Source: Cryptomeria japonica (lineage: Eukaryota > Streptophyta > Pinopsida > Cupressales > Cupressaceae). Taken from it: a DNA stretch of 60,000 nt. The position numbers were made by a program, and so were the translations under genes. Shown here in pieces: positions 35,076 to 46,755 of this stretch. Location of the stretch: contig NC_081410.1 in NCBI RefSeq assembly GCF_030272615.1, forward strand, positions 220,525,415 to 220,585,414, read 5' to 3'. The notes beneath the pieces were generated by a model, which was not told where the DNA came from, searched no databases, and saw only the letters and a program-made list of their open reading frames with translations. The stretch's first letter is position 1; each line of letters begins with the position of its first letter.

Positions 35076-36123
35076 TGTTAGGTCCCAGAGATAACTGAGA
35101 AAGGGGGAGGGGGGGTGAATCAGTTGTTTAACAAATTCAAACCAAAAACAACTTTACCAACTTAATGCTTAATATCGGTAAACCAATCTTTAATGCCAGT
35201 AGACAGTTTTATCAGTTAATTGTAATACCGGTAAAGATTATTGCATGAAACAAAAAAAACAAAGTCATCCACAACACATAACACCAATATTTGTACGTGG
35301 AAACCATGTAAGGGGAAAAACCACAGTGGGAAACCTTACCCACAATCAGATGGTACTACTGCAAATAGTATGTGTATACAAATGGGGTCTGCACATGCAG
35401 AAAGACCAAGCGCCTAGAGCTCACTGCTCAAACACAAATAGGAGTCACATTGACTACAATTGGATGACCAATATGAATGTACTGCTCAAATTAGCATCTT
35501 TCTATGCTGGATTCAGTACCGGTGTAGTTCTGATTTCCTTCACAAAAACCCTCCTTCAACCTTCAAATGATGTCTATGTGTATAGCTCTGCTTATTCTCG
35601 CATATACCTTCACACAATTCTTTTTCACATTCCACACTTGATCTTACATTTATATCATAACCTAAGACCAATTTTAGTAGGTCGGCTCTAAAGGATATTA
35701 CAATAAAATCAATTTACAAATAAAACAATGTCTGATGCAATAATTGATTCAACATGTCAGCTTGATGCATTTATAACAATAATAAGACATCTCCATAGCA
35801 TGTCGTGCTAATCTGGAAAAGATAAACCTGCCGGTGTATATCCTAGACCTATTTGCCGGTAACAGCAAATATGCAAATACGAAATATGCTAATGACCAAA
35901 ACTCCAAGACAAAGTGTCCAAATGATGTCTTTGACATAACCAGGTGTTTTCCATGCTATTCCAAGTGCCGATGAACATTATATCCTGTCGGTGTACCAGA
36001 TACCCGTGACTGTGCATAAGTCACTTGCTTGCCGGTGAATGTTGTTGATTCTCCAAAGTGCCAGAGTTTATAAGTGTTAGTAGGTGTTGACATAAATGAC
36101 AAAACCATACCAAAATACCAACA
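35076..36123 (-). mobile_element. Solo Copia LTR inserted in the Copia element's 3' region
   Basis: It starts TGTTAGGTCCCAGAGATAAC and ends TACCAACA on the plus strand (1,048 bp). It is flanked by perfect CAATG duplications (35071-35075, 36124-36128). It shares TGTTAGG..CCAACA termini and the block 'ctgcacatgcag.aagacc..gcctagagctcactgctcaa' with the nested element's LTRs (3809-4606), so it is a cousin of the pol-less family. It landed just downstream of the RNase H region. Confidence 0.92.
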
Positions 36124-36129
36124 CAATGC

Positions 36130-39100
36130 ACATCCAAATGTACATCAGTTCAAGTTAGGAAGGGGTAATACCCCTAACTTCTGCCAGAGATACTCAAAGT
36201 TACACAAGGCCTTTGTGAAGATATCTGCAATCTACTCTTTTGTACGTACATACTAAAGCTTTACTTCATTATCCAATACTTTTTCCCTCAAAAAATGATA
36301 TCGAATAGATATATGCTTTGTTTTGGAATGTTGTACTGGATTCTTATAGAGTGGTTTATTACACTAGTGTTATAACACATAATCAAGATAGGTTCATTGA
36401 ACATTGCACCAATATCCTTCAATGTCTACTTCATCCATAGAATCTGTGTGCAACATGAATATGTTACAATATATTATGCTTCAATTGTAGATAAAGAGAC
36501 ATGATCCTACTTCTTACTTGACCAACCAACCAACCGAGAGCCAAGAAATAATGCTCCACCACTTGTACTTTTCCTGTCATCAACACTTTCGACCCAATCT
36601 TCATCAGTATAAGTTGTCAAAGTGAAATCTAAATTTTTGGGATACCACAAACCAAACTCTTATGTTCCTTTTAGATATCTAAAAATTCTTGTTACTGCCA
36701 CAACATGTGATTCTTTCGGTTCTTGCCAAAATCTAGCCACCAAATAGACTACATACATGATATTCAGTCTAGTAGCAATCAAATATCACAATCCTCCAAT
36801 CATTGACCTGTACTAACTTGCATCTGCTTTAGGGGACTTGTTATCTTTTTTCAACTTGCATCCGATGGTCATAGGTGTACACATTAGTTTGGAATTCTCC
36901 AACCCAAAATTCTTCAATAATTCCTTAATGTACTTAGACTAAAAAATGAAAATTCCTTTGTCATTCTGATTTACTTTCAAACCAAGAAATACATTTAACT
37001 CACTGATCATGGACATCTCAAATTCCTTTTGCATTTGATTAGCAAACGTTTTGCACATACCTTCATTTCCTCCTAATATTATGTTATCAACATTAACTAC
37101 AACTATTAAGGTTTTACCTGAATCAGTTTTGAAATAGAAATTGTTGTCAACCAATCCCTTTCTGAAAATATTGATTAATCAAATACTTATCTAACCTTTC
37201 ATACCAAGATTTAGGAGCTTGTTTCAATCCATACAGGGCCTTCTTCAACCTGCAAACAATGTTCAGATCATCTTTCAACTTAAATCCTTTTGGTTGTTCA
37301 ATGCAAACTTCTTCTTTCAAGTCTCCATTCAAAAATGTTGATTTCACATCCATATAATAAACCTTGAAATCCTTAAAAGCAAGAAACATCCTGACTGCCT
37401 CCATCTAAGAAAATGAAACATAGCTCTTCAAAGTCAATGCCTTCAACTTGTGTATAACCTTTGCAAACCAACCTTGTTGTATTCCTCACAACTTTTCCAT
37501 CTTCATCTAGCTTGTTCCAGAATACCCATTTTGTTCCAATTACATTCTTATCTTCTGGTCTATGAATTAATTTCCATGTCTCATTCTTCTCAATTTGATC
37601 CATCTCTTCTCTCATTGCCTTTATCCAATTCTGATCATTGTAAGATTATTCTACTATTTTTGGTTCAATCTTCGATCGTTAACATAACATAACTTGTTCT
37701 TGAGTTGCTTTGCTTCTTGTGATAATTCCTTTGTTCTTATCTCCAATAATCTGGTCCACTAAATTATTCTTCCAAACACATCTTGGGGTTTTATATTTAG
37801 ATGTCAGATCTTCCTGAGCTTCCTTTTCTTCTCTGCTAGTTTTCTCTTCCTATTTTTTGTCAGTTGATTCATCAGATTCATATATATCCTGCCAATTTGT
37901 TAGACTATTTAAAAATATATTTATCAACCTTCACATTTGCACTTTCAACAATCTTGTTTAGCCTTTTATTGTAACATTGATATGCCTTGCTCCTTGTAGA
38001 ATATCCTAGGAATGTGCCTTCAGCTGCTATATTGTCAATTTTTCCAAGATTGTCTTCATCTCTCCAGATATAGCACTTGGTTCCAAATACCTTGAAATAT
38101 TTCATTTTCAGAGTTCTACCACGCCATAACTCATATGATTTCTTTCCATGTCTTTTTCAATATAGAATTTTGTCAAGAATGTAGACTATTGTGTGAATAG
38201 CTTCTCTCCAATAGACTTCGAAGAGTTTTGCTCCTTTGATCATTGTTTAGGCTACCTCTTGAATAGTTTGGTTCATCCTTTCCACTACACTATTCTGTTG
38301 AGGTAACCTAGGGGAAGACAATTGCCTTCTAATACCATGTTTCTCACAAAAAATGTTAAACTCATTAGAAGTAAATTATCCTCTATCAAACCTCAAACAC
38401 TTAATCTTTTTGTCAACTTCATTTCTACTTTAGCCTTGAATATCTTGAATTTTTCTAATGCTTTTGACTTCTCTCTAAAGGATGCAACCCATGACATTCT
38501 ATAATAATTATCTATCAACAACATGAAATGTTTATCACCTTTCATAATCCTTGTTCTGGTAGGGCAACATAGGTTTGTGTGCACTAATTCTAACAATCTG
38601 GTGGACGAATGCTTCTTTCCTCCATAAGTTCCTTTCATCTGCTTTCCAACTTGACATTCTCTGAAAATGTTGTTATCCAATTTGGTCAGCCTTGAAAAAT
38701 CTCTCACTACACTTAATGATCTTCATAAAATTGTCAAAGTTGATATGACACATCCTCCGGCACCAAAGCCAACTATCATTGATCTAAGATAACAAACAAT
38801 GCTTTGTAGCTCCTTGTAGCAAATACATATTTCCATGAGTCTTTTTCCCTTATGAAATAACACTTCTGGATCCTTTCCGGATCTCACAACCATCATCCTA
38901 AAAAACAACATTGTAAACATTTTCCCACATATGTCCAACACTCAATAGATTACGATGCAAACCATTCACATAGTAACATAGTCAGTACTATGCTTTCCAT
39001 CAAAAGAAATAGAACCAATCCCTTCAATCTATGATGTTTGATCATCTCTCAACTTAACATAACCTCCATCATACTTTTCAAATCTTACAAATTTACTTTT

Positions 39101-39199
39101 ACCACTAGTCATATGATTTGAACATCCACTATCAATCAGCCATTCTTTTCTATCTCTTCTAACATGTAAGACAGTGGTAACAATATTAGGAACATCAAT
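36130..39199 (-). pseudogene. Copia pol (protease, integrase, RT, RNase H), broken
   Basis: Read right to left: protease WLIDSGCSNHMTS with the DSG site intact (39105-39145). Next is the GAG-pre-integrase/integrase region, where the usual HTDLC is LVHTNLC (first catalytic Asp lost, about 38580) and the second is LLIDNYYRMSWV. Then KYFKVFGTKCYIWRDEDNLG downstream of integrase (38105). RT has TKWVFWNKLDEDG (37500), YMDVKSTFLNGDL (37340), LYGLKQAPKSWYE (37210) and an active site VNVDNIILGGN where YVDD is expected (37090). RNase H has YTDEDWVESVDDRKSTSG (36573-36615). There are several stops and frame changes. Both RT and integrase catalytic residues are altered, so no activity is possible from this copy. 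Confidence 0.85.
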
Positions 39200-40125
39200 C
39201 TTAGGTACATCCTTTTCTACTAAAAACAAACAATCACCATCTTCATAGTCTGATTCATCATTTGAAATACCAGCATCATCTTTGACATAATAGGCTCTCT
39301 TATTAAACTTTCCTTTACCTTCTCTAGAATTTTGTCTTGAACCTTTTTCCGGACACGTAGTAGCAATATGACCAATCTTTTCACATGTAAAGCATTTAAG
39401 AGGTAACACACCTTTGTATTCTTCTGTGCCTTTCTTTAGTTTCCTCACAAAGTTTGCTTCCATCTCATCTGAACTTTCAATCTTCTGGATCTTCCTCAGA
39501 GGCTTTAAAGGTAGACTCAAATTATCTTTGTCTTTTCCAAACTTCCTTATCTCAAATGCAAACAATGTACCATACAGCTACTCTCTAGTAACTTCTTCAG
39601 ATCATAATTTTCTTCAATAGAAGAGATCTTGTCACTATAGCTTTCCGGTAGGGACATCAAAATCTTCTCAATTATGTCTTCATTTGTCAAGGTGTTTCCA
39701 AGTTCTTTGATTTCATTTACTGCACTATCAAATTTCTGAAAATAGCTTGTTATATCTTCTCCTTCTTTCATTTTCAAGTTCTAATAAAAGTGCTTAGTTG
39801 TTAGCTTCTTTGATAATTTAACTTTGTCATTTCCTTCATAGATATCTCTCAGCTTTTCCCAAACCTTATAAGCATTATTCAATAAAATAATCTTTGTCAA
39901 TCCAGTCTTTGATAAAGCACTAAAGATAGCATACCTTGCCTTTTCATTCTCTTCATAAGCTTGAACCTCATATGGAGTGGTAAGACCATTTGCCAGTTGT
40001 AAATACTTAGTTTGCACTTCTTGCCAAGTGTTGTAGCCCAAGGAGATCAGGTAACCTCTCATCTTCACTTTCCAGAATCTATAGTTGGATCCTTCAATGA
40101 TAGGAATAGTCATTTTATGTGCCAT
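39200..40125 (-). pseudogene. Copia gag, broken
   Basis: It starts MAHKMTIPIIEGSNYRFWKV (40125) and continues with the helical capsid-like region common in plant Copia gag (YKVWEKLRDIYEGNDKVKL). One TAG stop at 39781 lies in frame before NLKMKEGEDITSYFQKF. A frame change near 39560 leads to a basic stretch and one intact CCHC knuckle, CFTCEKIGHIATTC (about 39354-39395). This capsid type differs from the coiled-coil gag of the two pol-less elements. Confidence 0.8.
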
Positions 40126-40175
40126 CGGATAAGGATCTACCTCAAGCGGTTAAGCTTGTCTCCAAGAAACCAAAA

Positions 40176-40188
40176 CTCTTATACCAAT
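40176..40188 (-). promoter_or_regulatory. Degenerate tRNA-iMet primer-binding site
   Basis: The minus strand reads ATTGGTATAAGAG after the LTR end. It differs from the consensus TGGTATCAGAGC at one position within the visible match and by a lost terminal C. Confidence 0.8.
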
Positions 40189-41186
40189 TGTTGAATATTT
40201 GGGCAACTAAGAGGGGGGTGAATTAGTTGACAACTTAAATCTACTTTTTTCTATTTTTTTACACATATGGAGTAACCATTAGAATTAATTAAATGTAGAT
40301 ATATCATTAAAATATAAACATACAACAAATCACACAATGAACACCAGATATGATGTGGAAAACCCAAGAAGAGAAAAACCAAAGAGAATGTTAGTTCTCA
40401 ATATATACCACCAGTTAAGGTATAAGGTGATTTTTACAAAGGGCGGTTCATTGTCATAATGCTCACTATAGGAGGGCTCACTACCGAAGAAAGAAGAAAT
40501 AAAAAGATAATCCACCATTGATATACAATCTGCAATACCAAACTGCTTTCGGTGCCTCAATACCAACACACTTCACATCTTAACATCAATATTAATCGGA
40601 TTTTTCCTTTCCACTCTCACATATCTTCCACAAAATGCCACACACTTGCCACACTAACTCATTTAGATCATCCTCATATATATACTATTTTTGAGAAACA
40701 TAATCTTCTAAGTCAACAAAGACAAAGATCTAAAATAGATCAACATTAAACATTTCGGTGGTGGGAAGGGATGAGAAGTAGACCATATCACAATACACAT
40801 CATCGATCATATCAACATGTTACATCCATCACAAATTCTAAATCACGACTCACACACTACACCAATGCTGCTACTCTTCCTCGAATTTCAGACTTACTCT
40901 GGACCCAAAATAACACTACCCAAAACAACAAAAATAGGAATGGAACCAAGATACACATGAATACAATCAATCAACACCATATCTGGTAAATAGAGAAATT
41001 TGAGTCACCAACAACTTAACCAATCCATGTTGAATATCAACTAGAGCACATCTTCTGAAGCACCAAAGGATTCTGGGAACACAACTTCCAGATCACCAAC
41101 ACCAAAACTATGTGTTGACATAAATGACAACCATTATGTTGACATCAATGAAGACCAACACAATCATCTATATCACATTTGCAACA
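40189..41186 (-). mobile_element. 5' LTR of pol-bearing Copia element
   Basis: Plus-strand ends are TGTTGAATATTTGGGCAACT and CATTTGCAACA, 998 bp. It contains a short duplicated phrase near 41110-41160 ('tgttgacataaatgacaacca / tgttgacatcaatgaagacca'). Confidence 0.88.
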
Positions 41187-41309
41187 CAAACATAGCCAAA
41201 GTTTGGCCATGCACACAGGGTGGGGAGCCAACACCAATGCCCACAACAAAGGGCAAAACAAAGGGCACAAAGGGGGAGGTCATAGCAGAAGACCTAGTTG
41301 AACTCAACA

Positions 41310-41402
41310 AAGTGGGAAGAGACGCACACAAAGAAGACATCGCAATGGGAAGAGATGCACACAAAGCAATCATTGCAATGGGAAGAGACACACACTTTCA
41401 TG
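41310..41402. repeat. ~30 bp tandem repeat (2.5-3 units)
   Basis: The unit 'gcaatgggaagagatgcacacaaag..atc' is repeated. In the plus frame it reads as MGRDAHK followed by three residues. It sits in a 66-codon ORF (41237-41434) of no recognisable family, so I annotate the repeat, not a gene. Confidence 0.7.
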
Positions 41403-42689
41403 ATATGTTACTTATGTTATGCACTTGTGATTAATTTTATATTCCATAACCAATATCCTTCTTATAACTATTAACACTAGGATTCATTTCCACATATTAT
41501 ATGCTTATCATGCCTTCCTACTTATAAACTTGTATGCACTTTCATCCTTATGATACTAAGTTCATAAGTCTTATCCTATCTTATCTTATTCTTGTATCAT
41601 TTTAATACATTATCATATAGTGTGTACACTTTTCTACCATACTTCTATAGCTCTCTTATTATATGATCATATTGAGGGAAATAAGCTTTACATGTGCTTA
41701 TAGGATCATATCTTACTTGTTTGTTAAAACAAACCTATCTCCTGGTTTATATACATATTCAATACACATCCACTATTTTTGTATAGCCTTTTAAGGTGAT
41801 TAGTTCCTTGTGATTTATCTATGCTAGCAACAATTTTACCTTGATTATAATTGTTAACATATTTATTAACATTCTTACAATTCTTTGTTTTTTTCCATGC
41901 CTATTATTTGATATCCATCACATGCTCATCTTGTGATACATCTTTTCATGTTCTATGTATCTATACAATCATTTTCTTTATATTTATTATTTGCTTGTCA
42001 CATGATGCTACATATGAAAGTTTTTACATGTTTTTACATGTGTTCATTGACATCATCTATCACATTTCAAGTTCTCTCCAATTCCTTTCATACTAGGTAT
42101 GAAATCAATAGGAGGATGCATATATTGCCATTAACATTTTTATCATGGTTGATTTTTCAAGTGGTAACTTATGCTACATAGAGACTCATCATCATCAGGC
42201 TAAATGGATCTTGATCGTGTCACATGCTCATAACGGAGTTGAGTTCTATCACATTAATACACCCAAGAAGATCATATTTTTCCACAATCAAGTGGAGTTG
42301 CATTGTAAGGTCATAATTAATATCCATAGTGCATTGTTGCAATCAAGTAGAGTATAAAATTCATATCTTTTCATACAAGAAAATTTTCTATCTCTTATCT
42401 CTTATCTCTCTACTTTTCACATTTCAAGGACAATTGAAATAATTCGCCATTCATGTTCCATTTGTGTGACAAACTTAGCTACTCATTGCATATATTTTAT
42501 CTAACTTATAGATTCTTATGGGTGCTTATGTGAACAAAAGGAACACATGAAGAATCCAAGAATAGTCCATTACTTTATAACTAGGATCATGGATATACAA
42601 CACCTAGTTAAAGGAACTAGAGAAATATCAATACTCTTGAAAACACGCGTCAACAAAACCAAAATGAGGATAAAATATACTTTATAAAA
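41403..42689. other. Unassigned AT-rich sequence
   Basis: T/A-rich DNA with many 'cttat', 'cttatgtt' and 'atcttat' repeats. No conserved protein motif, LTR end or strong hairpin was found. Confidence 0.3.
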
Positions 42690-42900
42690 TATAGGGATGG
42701 TCAAGTAAAAGGCAGAAACATACAACGAAGAGAATATGCTAGTTGCCACAAATGCAGTAAGCAGGACCACTACACAAATGAATGTTGGTCAAATAATAAG
42801 TAGTGTGCATTATGTGACAACCAAGAATGTGATTTTTTCACCCATAAAAGAGCACAAAAAAAATCAAGAATGTTCTACCACAATGGAAGATTGATAAAAT
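42690..42900 (+). pseudogene. gag remnant with zinc knuckle
   Basis: Plus-strand reading gives CHKCSKQDHYTNEC (about 42738-42780), a CCHC knuckle with Asp in place of the usual Gly. After a stop it continues CALCDNQECDFFTHKRAQ. This fits a retroelement gag, but the class cannot be fixed and flanking sequence is not readable. Confidence 0.4.
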
Positions 42901-43259
42901 AGAAGGATTGAATGCTAACAAAGGCACTAGAATTATGTTAAAAGCCCCAAAAAACACAACATAAGGAGCAATGAAGATAAAGATAACTAGATGACATGTG
43001 ACATTTTAAATTATGAAAGGTATCATGGAAAATAAGGTAGGATTTGAGATCATTTCTTGATATGGTAGGGGTGGTCATGGCATCATGAAACAGTATCGTA
43101 ATCAACCAAGAAGGAGGCACACCATTAATTACCATAACATCTTGCACGCTTTGTGGGTTCTTCTCTCCATTTGGAGCGGAAGATTGAGAAATATCTATTT
43201 GCTTCTAGAGACTTCTTCTTTGTTTCTTAAAAAAACAAAATCTGCAGAGAATAGCGGTA

Positions 43260-43722
43260 TTTGCTGGAATTTACATTTTGTTAATACTGATAAGAAGATG
43301 GGGTGAAATCATAAGCACACAGAGGCTACAAAAATTGATAAAGGGTGGGATTGTCCCCAAGTTTGGGTTGTGCTGCAAGCAGCAAAAATGTTGGATTACA
43401 TGGAAAGAATGCAAGAAAGAAGACCTGAAATCACTAGGATTTTCAAAAAGAGGTGGAATAAGGGCACCCTGACCATTGGCAGCAGGAAGGTTAAGGTTAA
43501 TGAAACCATGATCACAGAGGTTACTGGTTTGCTGATGGATGGTATCAAATTCTACAGGGACTGGAAGCTGTCGGATGTTGCTATGAAGAAATTTCCCAAG
43601 GACGAGGTGGAGAAAGAGAAACTGGTCAAGGGAAGCCACACATACTACTCCCCTAAGGTAATCAAGTTGCTCTGGTGATGGATTTTGTTTGCTATCATGG
43701 AATTCATAACTTTAGATGGTAG
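43260..43722 (+). pseudogene. Fragment of plant-transposon-associated protein
   Basis: The frame reads through YMERMQERRPEITRIFKKRW, TIGSRKVKVNETMITEVTGL, GIKFYRDWKLSDVAMKKFPK and SHTYYSPKVIKLLW, then a TGA and FAIMEFITLDG. The '...ITEVTGL..(D)G' pattern is usual at the start of extra-ORF proteins carried by plant retroelements. I cannot name the family. The Tat element's LTR (43727) cuts it off, so it was a target of that insertion. Confidence 0.45.
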
Positions 43723-43726
43723 TTAT

Positions 43727-45148
43727 TGTATGCGGGAAAAGAGGGGCTATGAAACTTAAAATGTGAAAAATGTTGTTCAAAGGGCTTGTCCACACACCCA
43801 CAAGACCTCTTGGTGCAAGTTATGGAGTCATGAAGAATGACTCAACCTCCCAAGGTAGGTTCCATGGTTCTCTATCTCACAAGGTCCTGCAAGCCAATGC
43901 CTTTGCTCTCAGATCAATGAGAAAAGTGGCTTAGGGATGACAAATGCAAGAATCAGGGATGCTTTAGATTGATTTTAACATGAAATGCATCTTATTTATG
44001 CATGATTCTTTAAATGAGTTAAACTAGATTATAAGATGACAAGGTTAGTAGAAATACTATCCTAACATGATATACTAGTTAATGATTTAAGCTAATGATA
44101 ACAGAAATACTCTAAATGCTTATTAGATTAATTCCTATTATAAAGAGAGGCTAGATGTATTGATAAAATTGAGCATAAATGAGATACTAAAGGCTTGGAT
44201 GATCTTTTGAAATGGAGGAATGAGAGCTCTATTTATAGGGAAAATAGGGCAATGGATGGTCAAGATTGGAGGAGTTAATCAAGGGTCGGGATTGAAAGTT
44301 ATCAATCCATGTTTACAATTTCCACCAATGAAATGATGACAATTGTCAACATAAGACTACTTGAGAGGAGAGGTAAGAAGCATTAAATGCTTGAGAAGAC
44401 CTCATGGTTACCTTATAAGGTTAGGTTTAAGGTTAGGTTAGGGTTATCCAATGGATGAAGCTTTTACCCTAGGGGTAAACTCTTGTGCAAAGGTTAAAGG
44501 GATAACCATGGTCAAAGCAATGAATTCTTGATGAGACCCCTGGGTTAGATGAGGGTTAAGTTAGGCAAAAAGTCTCTAACCATGCCACTAAGGGTTAGTT
44601 AACCATTAATGGTTTGGAAGACTTTGGGGACAAATTTGTAAGAGTCCTTCCAAATTTGGGGGTATTCAACAAGTTAGCTTGTTGAAGGCATAAAGGCTTT
44701 AATGCCTTTTGAAGACTTTACTCCAAATTTGAGAAGTGACCTCCTCAAATTTAGGGAAAGGGGGTAATGGATGGGTTTAGGCTAATTGATTAGGATTAGA
44801 TATATTCTAGAAGAAATTAGGAAGAGGGTTAGGATGCAAGTGGGAGATGTAGGAAAATGCAAGTGGGTGGAGAAAATAGAATTTAATTAAACTAATTTTA
44901 TTTTTTTTCAATTTGGTTGCAAGTTGGGAAATTAAATAAATTAGTTGGGGTAAACTATTTAATTAAATGTTAATTTAATTAAAAAGTAGAGAGAAAGGAT
45001 TTAATTAAATAAAATGATTTATTCAATTAAATGACATAAAGGACTTAATTAAATAGAAGAATGTGGGTGATTTAATTAAATAGAGGAATAAAAATAAAAT
45101 GAACATTAAATATTCATTTAGGAATATGGTCATTTTTATACGTCTACA
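43727..45148 (-). mobile_element. 3' LTR of Tat-lineage element
   Basis: On the minus strand it starts TGTAGACGTATAAAAATGAC, directly after the polypurine tract, and ends TTTTCCCGCATACA (1,422 bp). It is close to the solo LTR at 30538-31993 and more distant from 351-1760. Confidence 0.92.
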
Positions 45149-45162
45149 TTTTGCCCCTCTTT
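45149..45162 (-). promoter_or_regulatory. Polypurine tract of Tat element
   Basis: AAAGAGGGGCAAAA on the minus strand immediately precedes the LTR's TGTAGACG. It proves the LTR is the 3' copy of a minus-strand element. Confidence 0.9.
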
Positions 45163-45501
45163 GAAGTGACGTGTGTGCACATGTTGATTCAAAGAAAATG
45201 ATGCGTTGTCATGATTTGGTTATGATCAGTGTGATGTCGTGTCGAGATGTTCATGTCATGCCCCAGATTTGATAACCGATGGCCCAGATTTGATAAATGA
45301 TGTTGATAATGCCCCCTCGGGAGATGAATCAAAAATTTGAAAAATTGATTTGTTTTGATAAATTTGATTGCATTTTAAATTTTTGTCTATGTTGAATACG
45401 ATAAGTTGATTCATCTCCCGATAATAATGTTTGCGAGGGTTTGAAATGAGACCACGAGCAATTTACATGTTCGTCCACGCAACCCTAATTTTCATTTACC
45501 C

Positions 45502-45660
45502 TATAAAAATGTAAAAAGTGATTTATTTTGTCTCATTTGGGCTTCTTGACTTTGGAGAAAGTGACACTTGGAGAAAAAGACAAAATGCTGATTCCTTTTG
45601 CTTCTCATCGATTCGAGCACGTTCAGAGGTATCGGAAGCCCGCCACGTATGGACCACCGG
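45502..45660 (+). promoter_or_regulatory. Possible promoter, first exon and donor for antisense gene
   Basis: CTATAAAAAT at 45501-45510 resembles a TATA box. About 150 bases on, ACCACCG/GTAAGTCA (45654-45667) is a strong plant splice donor. Acceptor-like sites precede the mobile-domain frame (tttgtgaaag near 46626; ggttgttcag near 46650). This would give the antisense gene its own start near the 3' LTR, with the repeats in an intron. No transcript evidence is available. Confidence 0.35.
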
Positions 45661-45759
45661 TAAGTCATCATTTTTGACCCCTTTTTTATTTTTGTTTTGT
45701 CATTTTTAAGCATGTTTTAGAATTTTTCCATGCGGATTAAACAAATTAGCTCATCAGGT

Positions 45760-46150
45760 AAAAACCGTAGCGCATATGATAAGTTGTGTAGAGCGTAGAT
45801 TTTAATGAAGTAGGGTAGCATCCGGGTAGATTAGGATAGTACATAGGGGGAAAAGGTTAGCGCGTAGGAAAGACCTAGCTCATAGGGTTAGCAGGGGCTC
45901 GCAGGGGTAGAGTAGGATAGCGCGTAGGCATGACCTAGCGCGTAGGGTTAGGTTCACAGCACAGGGACCAAGTAGGATAGCACATAGCATAGAAGTGGCA
46001 TAGAGGGTAGTTTAGGTGGCATGTCGATAGGATAGGGTAGTGCATAGGTGTATTCTAGCACATCGAGTGAATGGTGTAGCGCATTGATAGGACAAGGTAG
46101 CACATAGGTGCAGTCTAGCGCATAGATAAGATTGTTTTAGCACATGAGCG
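45760..46150. repeat. Degenerate TAGCGCATAGG repeats
   Basis: Variants of 'tagcgcgtaggca' and 'tagcacatagg' recur every 15-40 bases, about fifteen times, with 'gatagggtag' spacers. It is reminiscent of the TAGCGC repeat at 1-260. Confidence 0.65.
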
Positions 46151-46259
46151 AAAAAATTTGGGCAAAGTAGGATTTTTGGATGAAGAAAAATAGGTAGGTT
46201 TTTGCAAGTTTTGCCAGGATGGGTGCGAATTTTAGTCAACATGTCTGCTGTCATTATTT

Positions 46260-46600
46260 TGATAAGTTGTCCAATATGAGTTTTGATATGGTTTTTGGAT
46301 AGATAACTTGATTTCATTTTCAATGTGTCAAGTTGATGTTGATCTGATGTTGATGTGGTTTTTGATATGGCTGTTTTGATATGAACTTGATTTGATATGC
46401 TTTGTTTCAAGTTGATATATATATGTGGAACTTGAGTTGTTTTACAAGTTGATATGATTGTGGAACTTGAGTTGTTTTACAAGTTGATATGATTTGATAT
46501 GGAAATGGATTTGATATGATGTGGAACTTGATTAGGTTTTCAATGTTGCAAGTTGATATGGATTTGATTTGGATGTGAATTGATTTGATGAGGAAACTGA
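46260..46600. repeat. Short TTGATATG-rich repeats
   Basis: 'gttgatatgg/gatttgatatg' and a duplicated 'tgtggaacttgagttgttttacaagttgatatgatt'-type unit (near 46425 and 46462, period about 36). Non-coding, upstream of the antisense gene. Confidence 0.6.
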
Positions 46601-46755
46601 TATTGGACTTGCTTTGTTTGTGAAAGGAGCACATTGGGGTTGTTCAGTCGCGAGAGCGATTTTCAAGACCGTGGTCATTGATACCATGATTGACACAGGC
46701 TGACAGGGATATCATTAAGAGGTGTGGCCTATCCTCTTTGTTAGAGATGCCCTGA

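Larger units (their letters stand above)
33869..41186 (-). mobile_element. Copia element with gag-pol, inactive, interrupted by a solo LTR
   Basis: Direct LTRs lie at 33869-34852 (3') and 40189-41186 (5'). A degenerate iMet primer site (ATTGGTATAAGAG) is at 40176-40188. A polypurine tract (minus: CAATGGGGGAGAT) begins at 34853, and a second C-rich block is near 34944. gag and all pol domains can be traced in Copia order. The 3' LTR edge reads TC instead of TG at 33869, and the outer flanks (TAGTC and CAAAC) do not match. The element may therefore be recombinant, or its duplication has decayed. Without the insertion at 35076-36123 it is about 6.3 kb. Confidence 0.85.

Noticed and set aside
43727-45148. 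Considered as a plus-strand 5' LTR driving the mobile-domain gene
   Set aside because: The adjacent AAAGAGGGGCAAAA tract on the minus strand is a polypurine tract, and no primer site follows on the plus strand, so it is the 3' LTR of the minus-strand element.
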